Shown: one piece after another, positions 1 to 11,721 of the stretch | Position numbering within the stretch: position 1 is the first letter of the stretch | Layout: every line of letters begins with the position of its first letter | The notes under the pieces: generated by a model | What the model was told of the DNA's origin: nothing | What the model saw: the letters and a program-made list of their open reading frames with translations, nothing else | The model's database searches: none | Position numbers and translations under genes: made by a program | Source: Ceratorhiza oryzae-sativae | Lineage: Eukaryota; Basidiomycota; Agaricomycetes; Cantharellales; Ceratobasidiaceae | Length of the DNA stretch: 64,000 nt | Assembly (NCBI GenBank): GCA_030998015.1 | Contig: JARWMV010000233.1 | Span: forward strand, 2,542,001-2,606,000 | Direction: 5' to 3'

Positions 1-1615
1 GGTTGTGGGCGACATGCTGAGCAGCAAATCAAGTGTGTTGACGGTACAGGCTGGTCAACGGGATGTTTGTCCGCTCGGGATCCAGCCGGAGAGGCGTGAT
101 GTGATCGCCCACATCGTCGTGATGAACAGACTCACGTGTCGGTTACGTCATTAATAATAATAACAGGTACGCAACCCCAACACCTGCAACCGACAAAGGC
201 AATTTGAATGTGCAATCACATAAAAGCCAAATTGGAGATGGTTTGAAATCCTTCTTTGCGCTTATCACCTCATGGCTAGATCACATCATCCTAGCTCAAA
301 CACTGGCCCAATGCACATTTCGCTCAACCAGGCATTGCACTCTACAACGGTCAGGCGGGGTTCCTTTCACACAGAGGCAGCCTTTGCGCTGCTGTTTGCA
401 GACCTTGCCATCAGGTTGCCATCCTAAGTGTACGACATATAATCACACCTTCAAAACGTAATTGATCACCAAATAGATTACTGTTTTGGCTTCTGTTCTG
501 ATCCACCGAAGAAACCCCTGCTCATCACTGTTTAGACCTAAGAGTGGCCCTATGCCTGAACGTCGTAAAGCACTCTAGTATCCTCCCGTAATGTATAGCG
601 ATAAGTTTGTCCCGAGCTAGCCTTCGTATGTCAAAGCCTCAGCTAGTCTTGACTTGATCAGGTAAAGACGAGCAACCAGCGAAGCCAAAGCAGCACCCGA
701 TCAAACGACCTAGAAGGCTTGGTTAATGAAGTAATTTTCGGGTGTAACTTCGGAAACGTGGGAACTCGTGGATGTTGTGTACACGTCCAGGCGTCAACAT
801 GCACCCTGCGAGGCTGGCAGGAGCTTTCTAAGCCTAAGCCGTCGAATGAGAAACACACAGCCAGATATTTACCGGACTAAGTATTTGGCTGATTCCCGGT
901 GAGTTACGATTATAACCAGATGTAGACTTCGTGGTGCGGCAGAGGGTATAACGATGTATTTGACCCAGTATCATGAGGCCTGGTCGTTCTGATATTGTAT
1001 CTCCACCGAGCGATTCACAACGAGAGAGGAACAGAGGGGAAAATCCAAGGTGAGCTTAAGTTTTTTTTTCAAAAGGGCTAGACTTCAAAGTGGGAATTCG
1101 ACGAAAAAGCGGGCCACAGACCTCTTCGGCGGCGAGCGGGTGATCATAGACCGACGGGGTCGAGTACCAATCCATCACACAAGTCACGGACCATAAGATT
1201 GGATGTGGTTTGGCCCTTGGGTGCGACGCAATCTGCAGATCCTATTAGAAAGACGACGGGTTGGGTTCGCGGCGCGAGGGGAGGCTGGTTGAAGAGTTGG
1301 ATCATCCACAAGGTCATGACACATCATGACTAATCTAGTCCCACCAACTCGGACTATCCAGCGCATACAGGATCTAGTTTATCCTTTCTGGGAATAACCG
1401 CCCCTCAGCCCCCGTTTGAACAATGCAACAAATATAAATTGATTTGATCCAAACGGTAACAATTAACGTCGTAGGCGGCAATAGGCTGGCTGTAACACCA
1501 TCCTGGAATCAATTGGTGAGGCTTGATCATGCTTCAGCTGGGACTTGGAGACACCCACCCGCAATTCATTGATTGTCGATGACGTGGATACGAGTCAGCT
1601 TTAGTGACGGGTGGT
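1..1615. other. No supported gene
   Basis: Only short reading frames (100 codons or fewer) occur on either strand, without recognisable domains or credible splice joins. Base composition is mixed and CpG is present, so this is not the decayed repeat type found after 14.4 kb. I see no tRNA, tandem repeat or LTR end here. Confidence 0.6.
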
Positions 1616-2146
1616 CTACTCTGCTTCTCCAGTTGGTTCCACGTTGGTGTACCCCTGACTCGACACCGCCTTTCCACTCCCCTCCTCAGGTTCCCCCTGA
1701 AGCTTCACCCTAGCGTTCCGACCCAGACTATAAATCCCGCTGAACTGAGTGAGACCGACAGCGAACCCAAAGGCGACACATCCCATAATGAACAATGTTG
1801 GATCGCCTTTATTCATACCAATGAGCGCCGCCGACAGAAACTGGAGAGCGATGGTCCTTGCGAAAGATATATCGTCGGCGAGTCCGGAGAGCTGAATAAT
1901 ATCTAGCTCAAGTCCGAAAAGACAGAGAGACCCTGACAACATGTGGACACTTCCTATGATTGCTCCGATGGACAGGTCGGTAAGGGCGCAGAGAAGCGTC
2001 AAAGCGCTGAGGATCACGACATAGCACGAGGTTAGGAGGCGAACGATCCCAGCAAAAGTGTCGACAGGCTTGAATATTTCGCTGCTAACATTAACCTTGG
2101 TCATCGTGTGGCGGGTAGACTGTTTTGCATGGATCATGAGCTTCAA
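1616..2146 (-). CDS. Small four-helix membrane protein, COPI-associated/Tvp15-like
   Basis: Uninterrupted frame of 176 residues. A second Met at residue 15 (codon 2102-2104) may be the true start, because the first 14 residues look unlike a membrane-protein N-terminus. Hydrophobic segments lie near residues 31-57 (LLTSCYVVILSALTLLCAL), 61-82, 97-111 and 115-137, followed by a polar, Glu/Gly/Ser-rich cytosolic tail. Four short helices in about 150 residues with a charged tail match the general plan of the COPI-associated/Tvp15 Golgi vesicle proteins. This is a resemblance in size and topology, not a motif match, so an uncharacterised fungal membrane protein remains possible. It stands alone, with no close neighbour on the same strand, and no intron is needed. 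Confidence 0.5.
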   Translation of the reverse strand: MKLMIHAKQSTRHTMTKVNVSSEIFKPVDTFAGIVRLLTSCYVVILSALTLLCALTDLSIGAIIGSVHMLSGSLCLFGLELDIIQLSGLADDISFARTIALQFLSAALIGMNKGDPTLFIMGCVAFGFAVGLTQFSGIYSLGRNARVKLQGEPEEGSGKAVSSQGYTNVEPTGEAE

Positions 2147-5100
2147 CGACTAGGATGCTTGATACGGCATACGATTCCAACGCTTGGGCTGAGTGAATTG
2201 ATTGTGCGTCTGAACATCATGACTTGCTTTTATACCTCAGCTTAATCGATTCTATTATTCCGGCTGTATTACACGTATCCACACGTACTGATAGCGTTTA
2301 AGCAGTGCTGGTCGGTCTTCTGCCCCCCGTCCTATGTCCACGTATATCACCGTTTCCAACGAGTCACCTGAACGTTACATCCTAACGTAAGAATTAAAAA
2401 AAACCTATAGAGGAGCATGTATACTACATCCCAATAATGTGTCATTTTGTGTTCATGGTGGGTAGTAGGGACAACTGATTTAATTCTCTCTTGAATGCTA
2501 AGAGGATTCGCTAGATCCCCTTTCCATATCTTCCTTCATAACCGTCCGGACACCCAGGGATCAAGGGCTGTCGGCTGGGTTGTTCGAGCCGGAGCAGGCT
2601 GTACAGTCGAGTCATCAAGCAGGGTCCAACGTCCACCAGTTCAGTATCGTCTAAATATAATAATCATTTATGGCCCTAATACTGGTAGATCTTTGAGGTT
2701 TAAAATGAAGACCTGGAAATCTGCCAAAATTTTCACATAATATGTGAAGCTTAACCCCTTCAGCCCCTGTTCGCTTGTCGTGTATTCAACCGAACCAGGT
2801 TTGGAAATGGCTGACACATCTTGGCGCTTGTCAATGTTGCCAACCCCACAACCATGGCCGCCAAATCGAAAGCAAAGTGAGTTGCCTTCTACCGCCGATC
2901 CATATCATGCCGATTTATCTTGGCTAGGACTATATTAGTGAAACTTGTCTCCACGGCCCAGACGGGATATTTCTATACAACTAGCCGACCGCGCTTGGGA
3001 GAAAAATTGATTCGGATGAAGTACGATCCCAAAGGTGCGTTGTTGACTCGGTCTGCCTATGATGAAGTATAGACGTTAATCTGTTTATCCCACCCCTCTT
3101 CAAGTCAAACAACATGTGTTATTTACCGAAGCCAAAATGAAGTAGTTTTTCGTCAAACTTCCAACTAATTTAGATATCGTTGCTCTCATACTGTACTTGA
3201 ATTCACGGCCGGTCTCACTCAGACCGTTCATCAGTAATTTCCTCAGCTTTAATTGAAACCTGGTCTTTGGCCTGCCCGTTGTTCGGTCCCCGTGCTCATC
3301 GGCGCACACTTCAACGTCGTGAACTTCAAACTCGAGCTATCCCCGCACCAGTAACAGTTTCAAAACCGAACCAATCTTTCCATCATTCGAGAGACGGAGT
3401 GAGGACTTTGAACATGGGACTGGGAGGGGGGGGGCATTCTCTCCTAGGCGCTGGTTCTACCCGTTGAACCATTTCTAGCGACAGTATTAAAACCACGTTT
3501 TCCATTACGATTGACCACGCAGCACCACGTGCCAGACCAATTCAATTATGTCGACCTCGCAAGACAGGGGCTTGCGACGTCTTCATCTGGCGTCACGTCC
3601 AACGCCCTTGTAAAAAGTTCCGGTACCTTGAGTCGGATTCATCTGGGTTGGAGGACAGCCTGTCGGTCGGGAATATTAGGCGTGTGATGCGCCTGTAGGC
3701 TGACAGATAGCATGTACTAGACACTTGAGCCACATTTGCCCGATTGCTGGGTTTAATCCCTTTGATTCACGTGAAGTTTCCTGTGGTGTCTTGGTCGCGC
3801 GAAATCCGGTGCATGTCAGAGCCAACGGAAAATCATGAATAAGCCCACTTGTTGTTGCGATGCAAGTATAGGACGATTGTGGAACTGGAGTCCGCTGGCA
3901 CACCGGCCGATAATGGAGGACCACGTGGAGGATATGACGGGAGATGGTGTGGCTGGTGCCTCATCACGGCTGTGCTGATCTCGGGATTTGTATATCCCAG
4001 ACTCGAGCTTAACCTTGACCTGTATGGACCTCTGGGAAGAGCCCATATGCCCGGGGGGCCGACGTCGCTAAGGGAAGGGCCCAGGGCCCAGGCGACATAT
4101 GTGGTTGCATTCATCAATTCGTATTGGGCGCTTGGTTCTCGTGTGAAGATGTTTCCCATTCGAGCGCGACACTGCCAGGCATTTCATCAGGTCTCGCAGA
4201 CATCGCTGGCCGCAGACTGCCTGAGACGTCCCATAAAATGAATGGATGACTGTCGTTGGGCCGGGTGTTTCAGCCAGCTGTCACAATGAATCGTGTTTCT
4301 TGTTCTGACGACGGGGATGAAATGGGCGAGACACGGTAATCTGGATTGTGATAATTACATTAGGTCGCTGAGTGTTGATCGATATTCATGACGCGGCTGG
4401 TCGGGGATGTATTCCACCCTTCCCAAGACCTGGGGTAATTAATTTGCCTAGACCCTATTGGTCGCGCCAGGAAGCCTGGTCGTCATTGACCCACTGGCGA
4501 CAACCACGTTACCTTGAATAGAGAGCACAGCAGCCTGTCAACCGTCGGCCGCCTCACACGTGAGCCGGCCTTCCGTTGTAACTGAGCTGTCGCAGTTGCC
4601 AGTGACGATCCGCAACACAACGGTGGATGATCGGGACCGTACGGCATCTTTACTACAAGTGTAGCGGTGTATTATTTCCGCTGATCTCGCAAAGTGGATA
4701 CGAGGTTTGTTACGGTCTCTATGGGTTCTAGAATGACCCTCTTCGCACATGAAAATCAGGCGCTCGTTGCGCCTTGCTCGTTTCCTCTCTCCTTCACCCA
4801 GTCCCTCTGCCGCCAGGTTGTCAAAAGGCCCCTCCTTCCGAGGACGCACGGCCTGCCCGCTCTTTGCTTTGTTCTTTTTGGCTTAATGTATCAGCGCCAC
4901 GCACCCCTATTATGGTAAACAGCGCCTCATATTCCTCGACCTAATCGTAATCCGGCAGCAGGATCTGCGAGAGCAACTCGTAAAAGCGCCTCATCAACAT
5001 TATCAAACGAGTTTCCTCGCGCGTGTCTTGTGCTTCTCTCAGCTTGCACTCTGCGATTGTATTTGCCCTAACCACGTTTTATCTTCTATATCAACGTAAT

Positions 5101-5149
5101 CATCCCTGGCATTCTCCCCCCCTAAATATTCGACCTCTTCGGATATCCC
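2147..5149. other. Intergenic stretch with weak small ORFs
   Basis: About 3 kb without a convincing gene. Overlapping frames on both strands at 3833-4241 have no recognised domain. A pyrimidine-rich tract around 4770-4810 and the region just before 5150 probably hold the promoter and 5' leader of the homeodomain gene. A possible tRNA-derived sequence is listed separately at about 3400-3475. Confidence 0.5.
3400..3475 (-). repeat. Possible tRNA-derived pseudogene or SINE head
   Basis: On the minus strand TGGTTCAACGGGTAGAACC (3453-3471) resembles a Pol III A box in a tRNA D-arm, and GTTCAAAGTCC (3403-3413) resembles a B box about 40 nt downstream. The stretch between does not fold into a clear anticodon arm and contains a C-rich run, so an intact tRNA gene is unlikely. 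A tRNA pseudogene or a tRNA-derived SINE fits better. Confidence 0.3.
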
Positions 5150-6902
5150 ATGTCGAATCGCTCCTCGACACCTCAACGAAAATCATCGCCCGCCCAGTCA
5201 CTACCTACTACTTCTGAGCCTTCCGCGCATTCTCAGCAGTCTACAACCCCCACCCCTTCAATGATCCAGGTTGCTCGACCATCGTTGGCGCCAACCACCA
5301 GCCTCGGCTACGCCATTCCGCAATATACGCCTCACACACCCCACTACCCACCGCGCTCGCCATCCTATCCGCCTGAAACACGTATCGCTCCGACCGTTGC
5401 ACAACGATCGACACCGCCACCTGACATCATGCGTTCTTTCGAGCAAAGTCGAGGGACCAAGCGACGAAGGAGTGAGGATAGGTCCAACGACGAGGAGGAG
5501 CGCCAGGCGTCGCTGAGCGGCTCAGAGAGCGACGGAAACCAGGATCAGCCCGTGTTGCCCGCTCCAAAGAAGAGGACTCGCACACTCATGACGCCCGACC
5601 AGCTCACGGCCTTGCATCGATTACTCGCTATGGTAAGTGATCGTGATACGATGCGCGTTCAAAATTTTGACAATTTATTCTGCGCGATAGACTCGTTTTC
5701 CGACCACCGAACAGAGAGAACAATGTGGACGGGATAGGTCTCAGTGCACGCAGAGTTCAGGTAAGGCAGTTGCGTTGCGTCGTGCCCAATGCCTAGAGCT
5801 GACGTTGTTGCCGACACCCAGGTTTGGTTTCAAGTAAGTTTCAAGCGTTGCAGTGAATGGAAACGCGTATTCCTGACCGACGTTACCATAGAACCAGAGA
5901 CAGAAATCCAAAGCACAACAACAAGCCGCGGCGCAGGCAGGGAGCTCGCGCGGCCATGTACTAGCATCCCGGTCTTCGGGACCTTACCAAGTCTTTTCCT
6001 ACGAGTCACTTCGATACGAGCACCCTGTCCGCCCGTTCACCTCGCCTTATCCTCGTCAATACGAGGAGTCTCGCTATCCAGTAGCTGTGGCCCCCCGTCG
6101 GTCCTCTCGCCTCAGTCACCATCGTCGGGATACTTCTGGCTCTTCCTATCACATGCAGCCATCGAGTGCTCCTCACGATTTCTCTCGAGAGTACCATCCC
6201 TCTCATTATATGGAAGAAGTCGAGTTTGCTCACTCCCCTACTTCCCGGTATGAGCCACGTAGTCCAGGGGACGGCTCCCACTCGCCCGAAGTCCACAGGC
6301 GCACCGACCGAGACGATATACTCCCTCCTATCTGGCCTGAGCATGCAGCAGATGATGACCATGGATCGGCGTCGGATGCGAGCCGTCCTGAAAGCTCTTC
6401 AAGTCGCCGGCCGAGTCGACCAGCGCTGCTTCCGACTGGTCTCCCACCTCCGCAGCCACTGGAGCCGACGCCCTTGTGGAGCCACCCGCACACGAACCCT
6501 CGTTATATGCGCCCCCTCCCCCCGGCCGGCGGGCTCCCTTCGCTTTTGGGCAGTCTCAACCGGGGGCGTGCTCGCTCTGACCCGCCCGTGGGCTCGTCCT
6601 CGGCATCCTCTCGAATTCCACCGCAACCTCCAATGGGGCTCGGACTCAGCCTCATGGGTATTCGCCCAGGCCACAACCCCGAGGAGGCGCACGACGATAG
6701 GCCCAGCAGTCCTGAGCGTACAACCTCGGATCCGATTGGTCTTCACATGCGTTATGGTGTGCCATCCCGATCTGAGACGAGCGTGCTTACGCATGAGACA
6801 TCCTACCCTCTCGCTCAATCACCTCGGCCCCAAACAGCACGAGGCAGTGCAACCCACTCGCGTCGCTCGTCCCGGGATAGCGCCGGTTCTCGTCTTGACT
6901 GA
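5150..6902 (+). CDS. Homeodomain transcription factor, frameshifted in exon 2
   Basis: Four exons: 5150-5632, 5691-5760, 5822-5833 and 5892-6902, with GT-AG introns of 58, 61 and 58 nt, all inside the homeodomain. Exon 1 gives a Ser/Pro-rich N-terminus and helix 1 (RTRTLMTPDQLTALHRLLAM). Exon 2 gives helix 2. Exons 3 and 4 give recognition-helix residues VWFQ and NQRQKSK. The 336-codon exon 4 tail is disordered, rich in Ser, Pro and Arg. The predicted product of about 524 residues should be a nuclear DNA-binding regulator. Oddity: exon 2 reads TRFPTTEQREQCGRD in the frame entering from exon 1, but IGLSARRVQ only in the next frame, so a 2-nt loss (or 1-nt gain) lies at 5734-5738. It is either an assembly error or a null allele. 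Splice phases downstream of it agree perfectly. Confidence 0.85.
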
Positions 6903-7738
6903 AACTTCAATCTCACGCCACTCACCTTATGCTGCCCAAGTATGCCAAATACGAATCTGAATATGATGGAAACGCTGAAATCGGTAGTACACTATCATTC
7001 ATATGGTCACCTTTATTATATGTTTCACCTTTCGTTGTACATGCTTCGCTCAGCTTTTCTTGTCTTTTTTTGCCTTGTTTTTTAGTTTTCGGATTTTGGC
7101 TCGGATATTTTATTTCCCACTATTTGCGGCCCAACGCCCTTGACTACACGCTCCCTACGCCACCTTTTCTACCGCTTATATCTCGTATAGTCCTTACGTT
7201 CTCCTGAAACCCGCTACATGCGTTATTTTACCGACTGTATTTCAGTTTTAGTCTGAATTGAAACCCCAAATGGCTGGTTGTTAGTAATATATTGCATCAT
7301 CCTTTCCAATTGATGAGCGGTGGCGGCCGTAGCAACCCCCCCCGAATTGAGACCTAGCTCGAGCATTATCGCATCAAAATTCATGCATAGTTCAACAATA
7401 GACAGCAAATTGCTGATCTGGATAATGTATGGTAAGGTTGATTCGCAAATCTTTCAGGGACGCTTAGCCTCATAAGCAGAGTGATCACCGGAAGGTGTGG
7501 GCCTTAACGGGACAATAGATTTAGCTGTACAGGCTATACTCCCACAGGTACAGCTATCGGATCCAATCTCGAACGACTTGACATCGTGGGGTTGAAAGCA
7601 AACAGGCCGTAGAGCATGACGAAATGCAGCGCGTTAAAAAAAAAACACTGCCATCAAAAAACAATACCGATATCAATTTCAACAGTCGTTAGAAAAAGGC
7701 AATCGCGAACCCAGCCTCCATCACGTCACGGAGCTCGA
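6903..7738. other. Convergent 3' intergenic region
   Basis: The homeodomain gene and the RING gene converge here. The stretch is AT-rich near 7000-7200 and has no convincing coding frame. It probably holds both 3' UTRs. No repeat boundary was seen. Confidence 0.6.
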
Positions 7739-10700
7739 TCAACTATACGAGGTGCTCCCACCGGGGGGGCCTCGTGGGAGTGCATCAGCCGACGAAGCCG
7801 CCCCCATCAAGGCCGTAATTTCGCGCTTGCGCGCAGCAAGTCTCGCTTGCAATCGCAACCTCCGTTCAGTTTCCGCTGCCGTCGGTGAATCGAGTCCCGC
7901 CGGCATATTTGGATGGTCTCCCTTCTTTTCCTGATTGCTGGAACGGCCCACGTTGCTTCCCTGGGGCGTACTTGGACTAGGCTCTTCCCAAGCTGTGGCG
8001 CCATGCGCCAGACGACTTCGGGCCATGAGACGAAGCCGTTCCTCTTCTTGGACAGCCGCGATTTGGGCCTCTGAAACAGGAGACCCGGATATCTCGGACT
8101 GGGACGGCCTATGGGGAGGCTTCTGGGCGAGATGCGAAGCAGCTATATCGCTATTGGAGATCGTGTCCATAGAGTTCGTAGCCTCAAGGTGGGTAAGCAA
8201 GCGCGGCCGTGCTTGATTGGCTTGGGTATCTCCATGTGGTGGTCTAGGGGAGGCACGTTGTGTCGAGTCAGCGGCTGAACGATGGGCAAGTTGGGATTTG
8301 GGGCGTGCCGCAGCTCCGCGAATGTTATATGAAACTATCGATGTATTGTCTGAAGTCGCAGTCTCATGACGAGAATCGAACATGTCATCAGGGGAATCAG
8401 CATTCGCTTTATTGGGCGAAGAAGAAGAGGAGCGGCGGTCGGGGATGGTAAAGTCAAGGCCGCTTTGGGTCGAAATGTCGAGCTCCTCCTTTGCCACTGG
8501 CCCGATTCTCCTGTCTCTTGATGACGCAAGATCCAAACCGCCATTCTTTTCTCGAAGTCGCGATGAGCTTGCTTCAGAGTCCGAGAGTCTTGCCTTAGAG
8601 TTTCGTGAAGAACCTTTCAAATGCTTGCGAATAGCATCAATTGGAGCCAGTCGAGCTGGCCGGCTTCTAACAGGCTGTTCGGTACGAGTCGAGTCGCTAT
8701 CGCCTTGATGGATAGTATCGGAAATGCCGTGCCTACTCGGACCATCCGAGTCTGCAGAAAGCGTAGGGTTATGTTCAACAGTATTGTCCTCGGGGGAGTT
8801 CGGCTCGAGGGTTGTCAAGGGTCGGCTCAAGACTGGGGCACGTGAATCAGAAGACCGAGAGCGTTGGTGATGACGAGTCGGGCTAGAAGATCGACGAGGA
8901 CCATATGGCGACCGAGAAATAGACCCGAGAGGCGATTGAGAGAGCATAGGAGAGCGGGGGCGGGGTGGAGACGACAATCGGTTGCGTCGGGTGTCATCTT
9001 GTCGAGGTCGTTCTTCGTCGCTGAAGAAGTTATCCCACCCCGCGGGTTTTCGGCGCCCCTCTGCAGCCGTGCTCGTTTTAGGCTGGCGTGAAGTCCTCCC
9101 TCTGCGTTCTCGTGGGTCCACCCTCTCCCTGTATCCGTCCAGGTCGCCACCCGAATCGCGTCGGCCATCGCGCCTCGCGCGCTGGGAGGTTTCCGAATGC
9201 TGGTGTGTGTTCGTCCGGTACGTTTTCGAATCGTCGTCCGCATCTTTCCACAGCTGATCGGTACTTCTCCCTCTCCCTCTTCGACTTGTGCCCTCGTATC
9301 GAGCGATGGCGCCAACCGATTCCCTCACAGCCGCCTTGCCCTTTCCCTTCGAGTGCGTCGGTGGGGGTTCTGTCCAATCCTCCTGTTCAGAATCCTCCTG
9401 TTGGTCTCGTGGAGAGGCTTCCAACGGATCACTGGGTTCACGCCTACGGGGCCATTTTGCATCTCGCGACACAGATGAACGTCGGCGAGACGGACCAGGG
9501 CTGCAGGAATTTGAACGCGTGTCCATGCGAGATATCGGAGGAGGGGGCTCTAGGTCAACGGGTGTGTCATACTACATGTCATGAGTTTCACATAGTATAA
9601 GAGTCGTAGTGATGGGATAAGACAGCCTTTAGCAAAAATCGAGCCCGCCAGATAAGCCAGTGAGAGGTATTCACCTGAACGACGGCGTCGTACGCGGGTA
9701 GGTCACGAAAGGGCGATCGCAAGTAAGAGTATAGTTCTATAGCAGTGTAAAAACGCCAATGTTTAGTGTTCCTCGAACAGAATAAAAAATACCAAGGGCC
9801 ACACTGACCGTGAACAAAATGATCGGCAAGTGTGCCCCCTGCCGGGGAGCCCCTTGCACCAATATCGAGAAATTCGCTGATGAGTTTATTGGCCGCCTCG
9901 GTGCGTATGTCAATCGCTTTTGCAAGAGAGAGAATGAAATTTGTTAAAAACTATAATACCAATATCAATTTTTCGATTAGCAATTGCAGAGGGCCTGATA
10001 AGATAAGATCTAGCATGTCTCAACCGGGATATTAGACTTACCTCGACATCTAAATTTGGCCAGACCCGCAATTCCCGGCGAACAAACATTTGGCAGCGAC
10101 TTTGCAGCTCCTGAGAGCTGGCAATTTGTTGTGGGGTGGGGTTGGGTCGAAATCGAGTGTGTTTGTTGGATGCGACGTGCTAGGAAATAGGTCTTAGAAT
10201 CAGAGAATGACATCCACAAAGGAGACGAGGGATAGTGCCAAAGTGGAAGGTATTGTGGAAGGGGCTATTTCAAGGACAAAATGCTCATCGGCGTACTTAC
10301 TTTCGCAAACAATCCATGTCTATATACCCATCTCCGCCTTTCTATAGCGCGATCCAACTCGTCGCGTTCCATATCCTCCGCCGTCGTAGTGGCTGGTTGC
10401 GCGTGGTTAATACCTGTTTGGACGAAGCTGGCTGCGCTGTATTCACCTCTTCGTGATCTTCCACGTCGGGCGGCTCGCGCTTCGGCGATGACATTGGCCG
10501 GAGGGGGTGTCGTTCTCAAGGGGGGCAGAAAGTATTTTTGGTAGTCATATTGGGACCGGATTCGGTGAATAAGGTGAGAGCCTATTGCCGAGTTGCACAA
10601 CGGACACCGACGGGATTGTTCTGTGAACAAGTCGGGTGAGTACACACTTTGAATAGGAGGTGATCGGGAGGGGCCACGGCAAGTGTTGGACAGCCTGTGT

Positions 10701-11017
10701 TGTGGACAAGACTCACCACACCACTGCCTTATGCAGGCAAAGCACATCCGGTCGTGGGCACAGTTGATGAGCACCGTTCGGTCAACAACAGATTGCAAAC
10801 AGATGATGCAGTGATCATCGTCGTCGCCGACGTCTGCAACATCGGCAGGTTCAGTGTCTTGCTCCGTGTTGCGTCGTTCACGGGCCTCCGCCTTGAGGAC
10901 GTCCAGTGGCACGTTCTCTGGCCGCTGGGGCGAGCGGGTAGATGAGCCCCGGCGTTTGTGTTTTTTGTTGGGGGTGGTGCTGTCGATATCGTCGTCGGAC
11001 CGGCGCCGAGTCGACAT
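7739..11017 (-). CDS. Topors-like RING-type E3 ligase with long Arg/Ser-rich tail
   Basis: Six exons in minus order: 11017-10717, 10620-10301, 10179-10042, 9950-9809, 9736-9675 and 9571-7739. All junctions are GT-AG, the introns are 72-121 nt, and the phases agree, giving 931 residues. The RING finger spans residues 70-109: CIIC, CAHDRMCFAC, then CPLC, whose last pair is supplied only after intron 1. Exon 2 ends with the RRWVYRHGLFAK segment, exons 3-5 hold the conserved middle domain (ending SYLRSPFRDLPAYD), and exon 6 is a 610-residue disordered tail rich in Arg, Ser and Pro. RING plus middle domain plus Arg/Ser tail is the plan of Topors-type ubiquitin/SUMO E3 ligases that act in the nucleus. 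Family placement is from motif order. The substrate is unknown. No disruption was found. Treating the 7739-9526 frame as its own gene would be wrong: YDTPVDLE is spliced onto it. Confidence 0.85.
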
Positions 11018-11721
11018 CAGGCAATGAGTGTGGTGGCCAAGTGCAAGCCGGGTGGCAGCGTTTGCGGGTGTTTACTCCCAGGGTATCGTTCGATTGCGAG
11101 GATTAATTAGCGTTGGGTCTTCTTGCCGCCTCGTGCCGCCACCAAAACCGACGGAATGCGGACCTGTTCGACCCAGGGCTACCACTCATCATATCCTATC
11201 CTATCGTTGGTGGTATTGGGGCGGGCGTCCGGGATTGGCTATCAGCATCCGAGAGCGATTGAAGCATGTTGTCTTGCTAATATCTCAGCACTAATGTATG
11301 GCGGTCATTTTGTACGAGACGGCTTGTACGCAATCTTTGCGCGCAGCCATTCCACATATGCACTTGCTTCCAAGACATCTCGCACGTTTGTCCGTTGACC
11401 TCTATCCGCAAGTCGATTCACTTGCGCCATAGAAGTTCAGCGACGAGCCGCTGGTGTCTAGCATGCGTCTTGCTTAGCCAAGACAGTAGCTGGCGAGAGG
11501 TACTTTCCGTTGTATAGACTACTCGCACTGGCGGTCGTCATTAGAAGCAGATGACTTCATTTGTTCTACGGCACAATCTGGAATAGGCTTTTTGTGATAA
11601 CCATGACTAAAGTCACAGTCCGGCCGAAAACCATGTGACGTAATCTGAGAGAGATCAGGATCGCTGGTCCACCATCGTCCTCTCGCCCACCCAGCAAGTT
11701 GCTCCAAGCGCCCTCGAGACC
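11018..11721. promoter_or_regulatory. Shared divergent promoter region
   Basis: About 700 bp separates the start codons of the RING gene (-) and the DUF4470 gene (+), so both promoters must lie here. No reading frame in it has support and no clear TATA element stands out. The role is inferred from gene arrangement only. Confidence 0.5.

Noticed and set aside
3833..4241. Overlapping 108- and 130-codon frames on opposite strands
   Set aside because: No recognised domain, no splice support, and both strands are open at once, which suggests base composition rather than coding.
7739..9526. A stand-alone Arg/Ser-rich gene
   Set aside because: The upstream in-frame YDTPVDLE segment and a good acceptor join it to the RING gene, with phases that agree across six exons.
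8827..9600. Several long frames opposite the Arg/Ser-rich exon
   Set aside because: Shadows caused by the biased codons of the real minus-strand exon.
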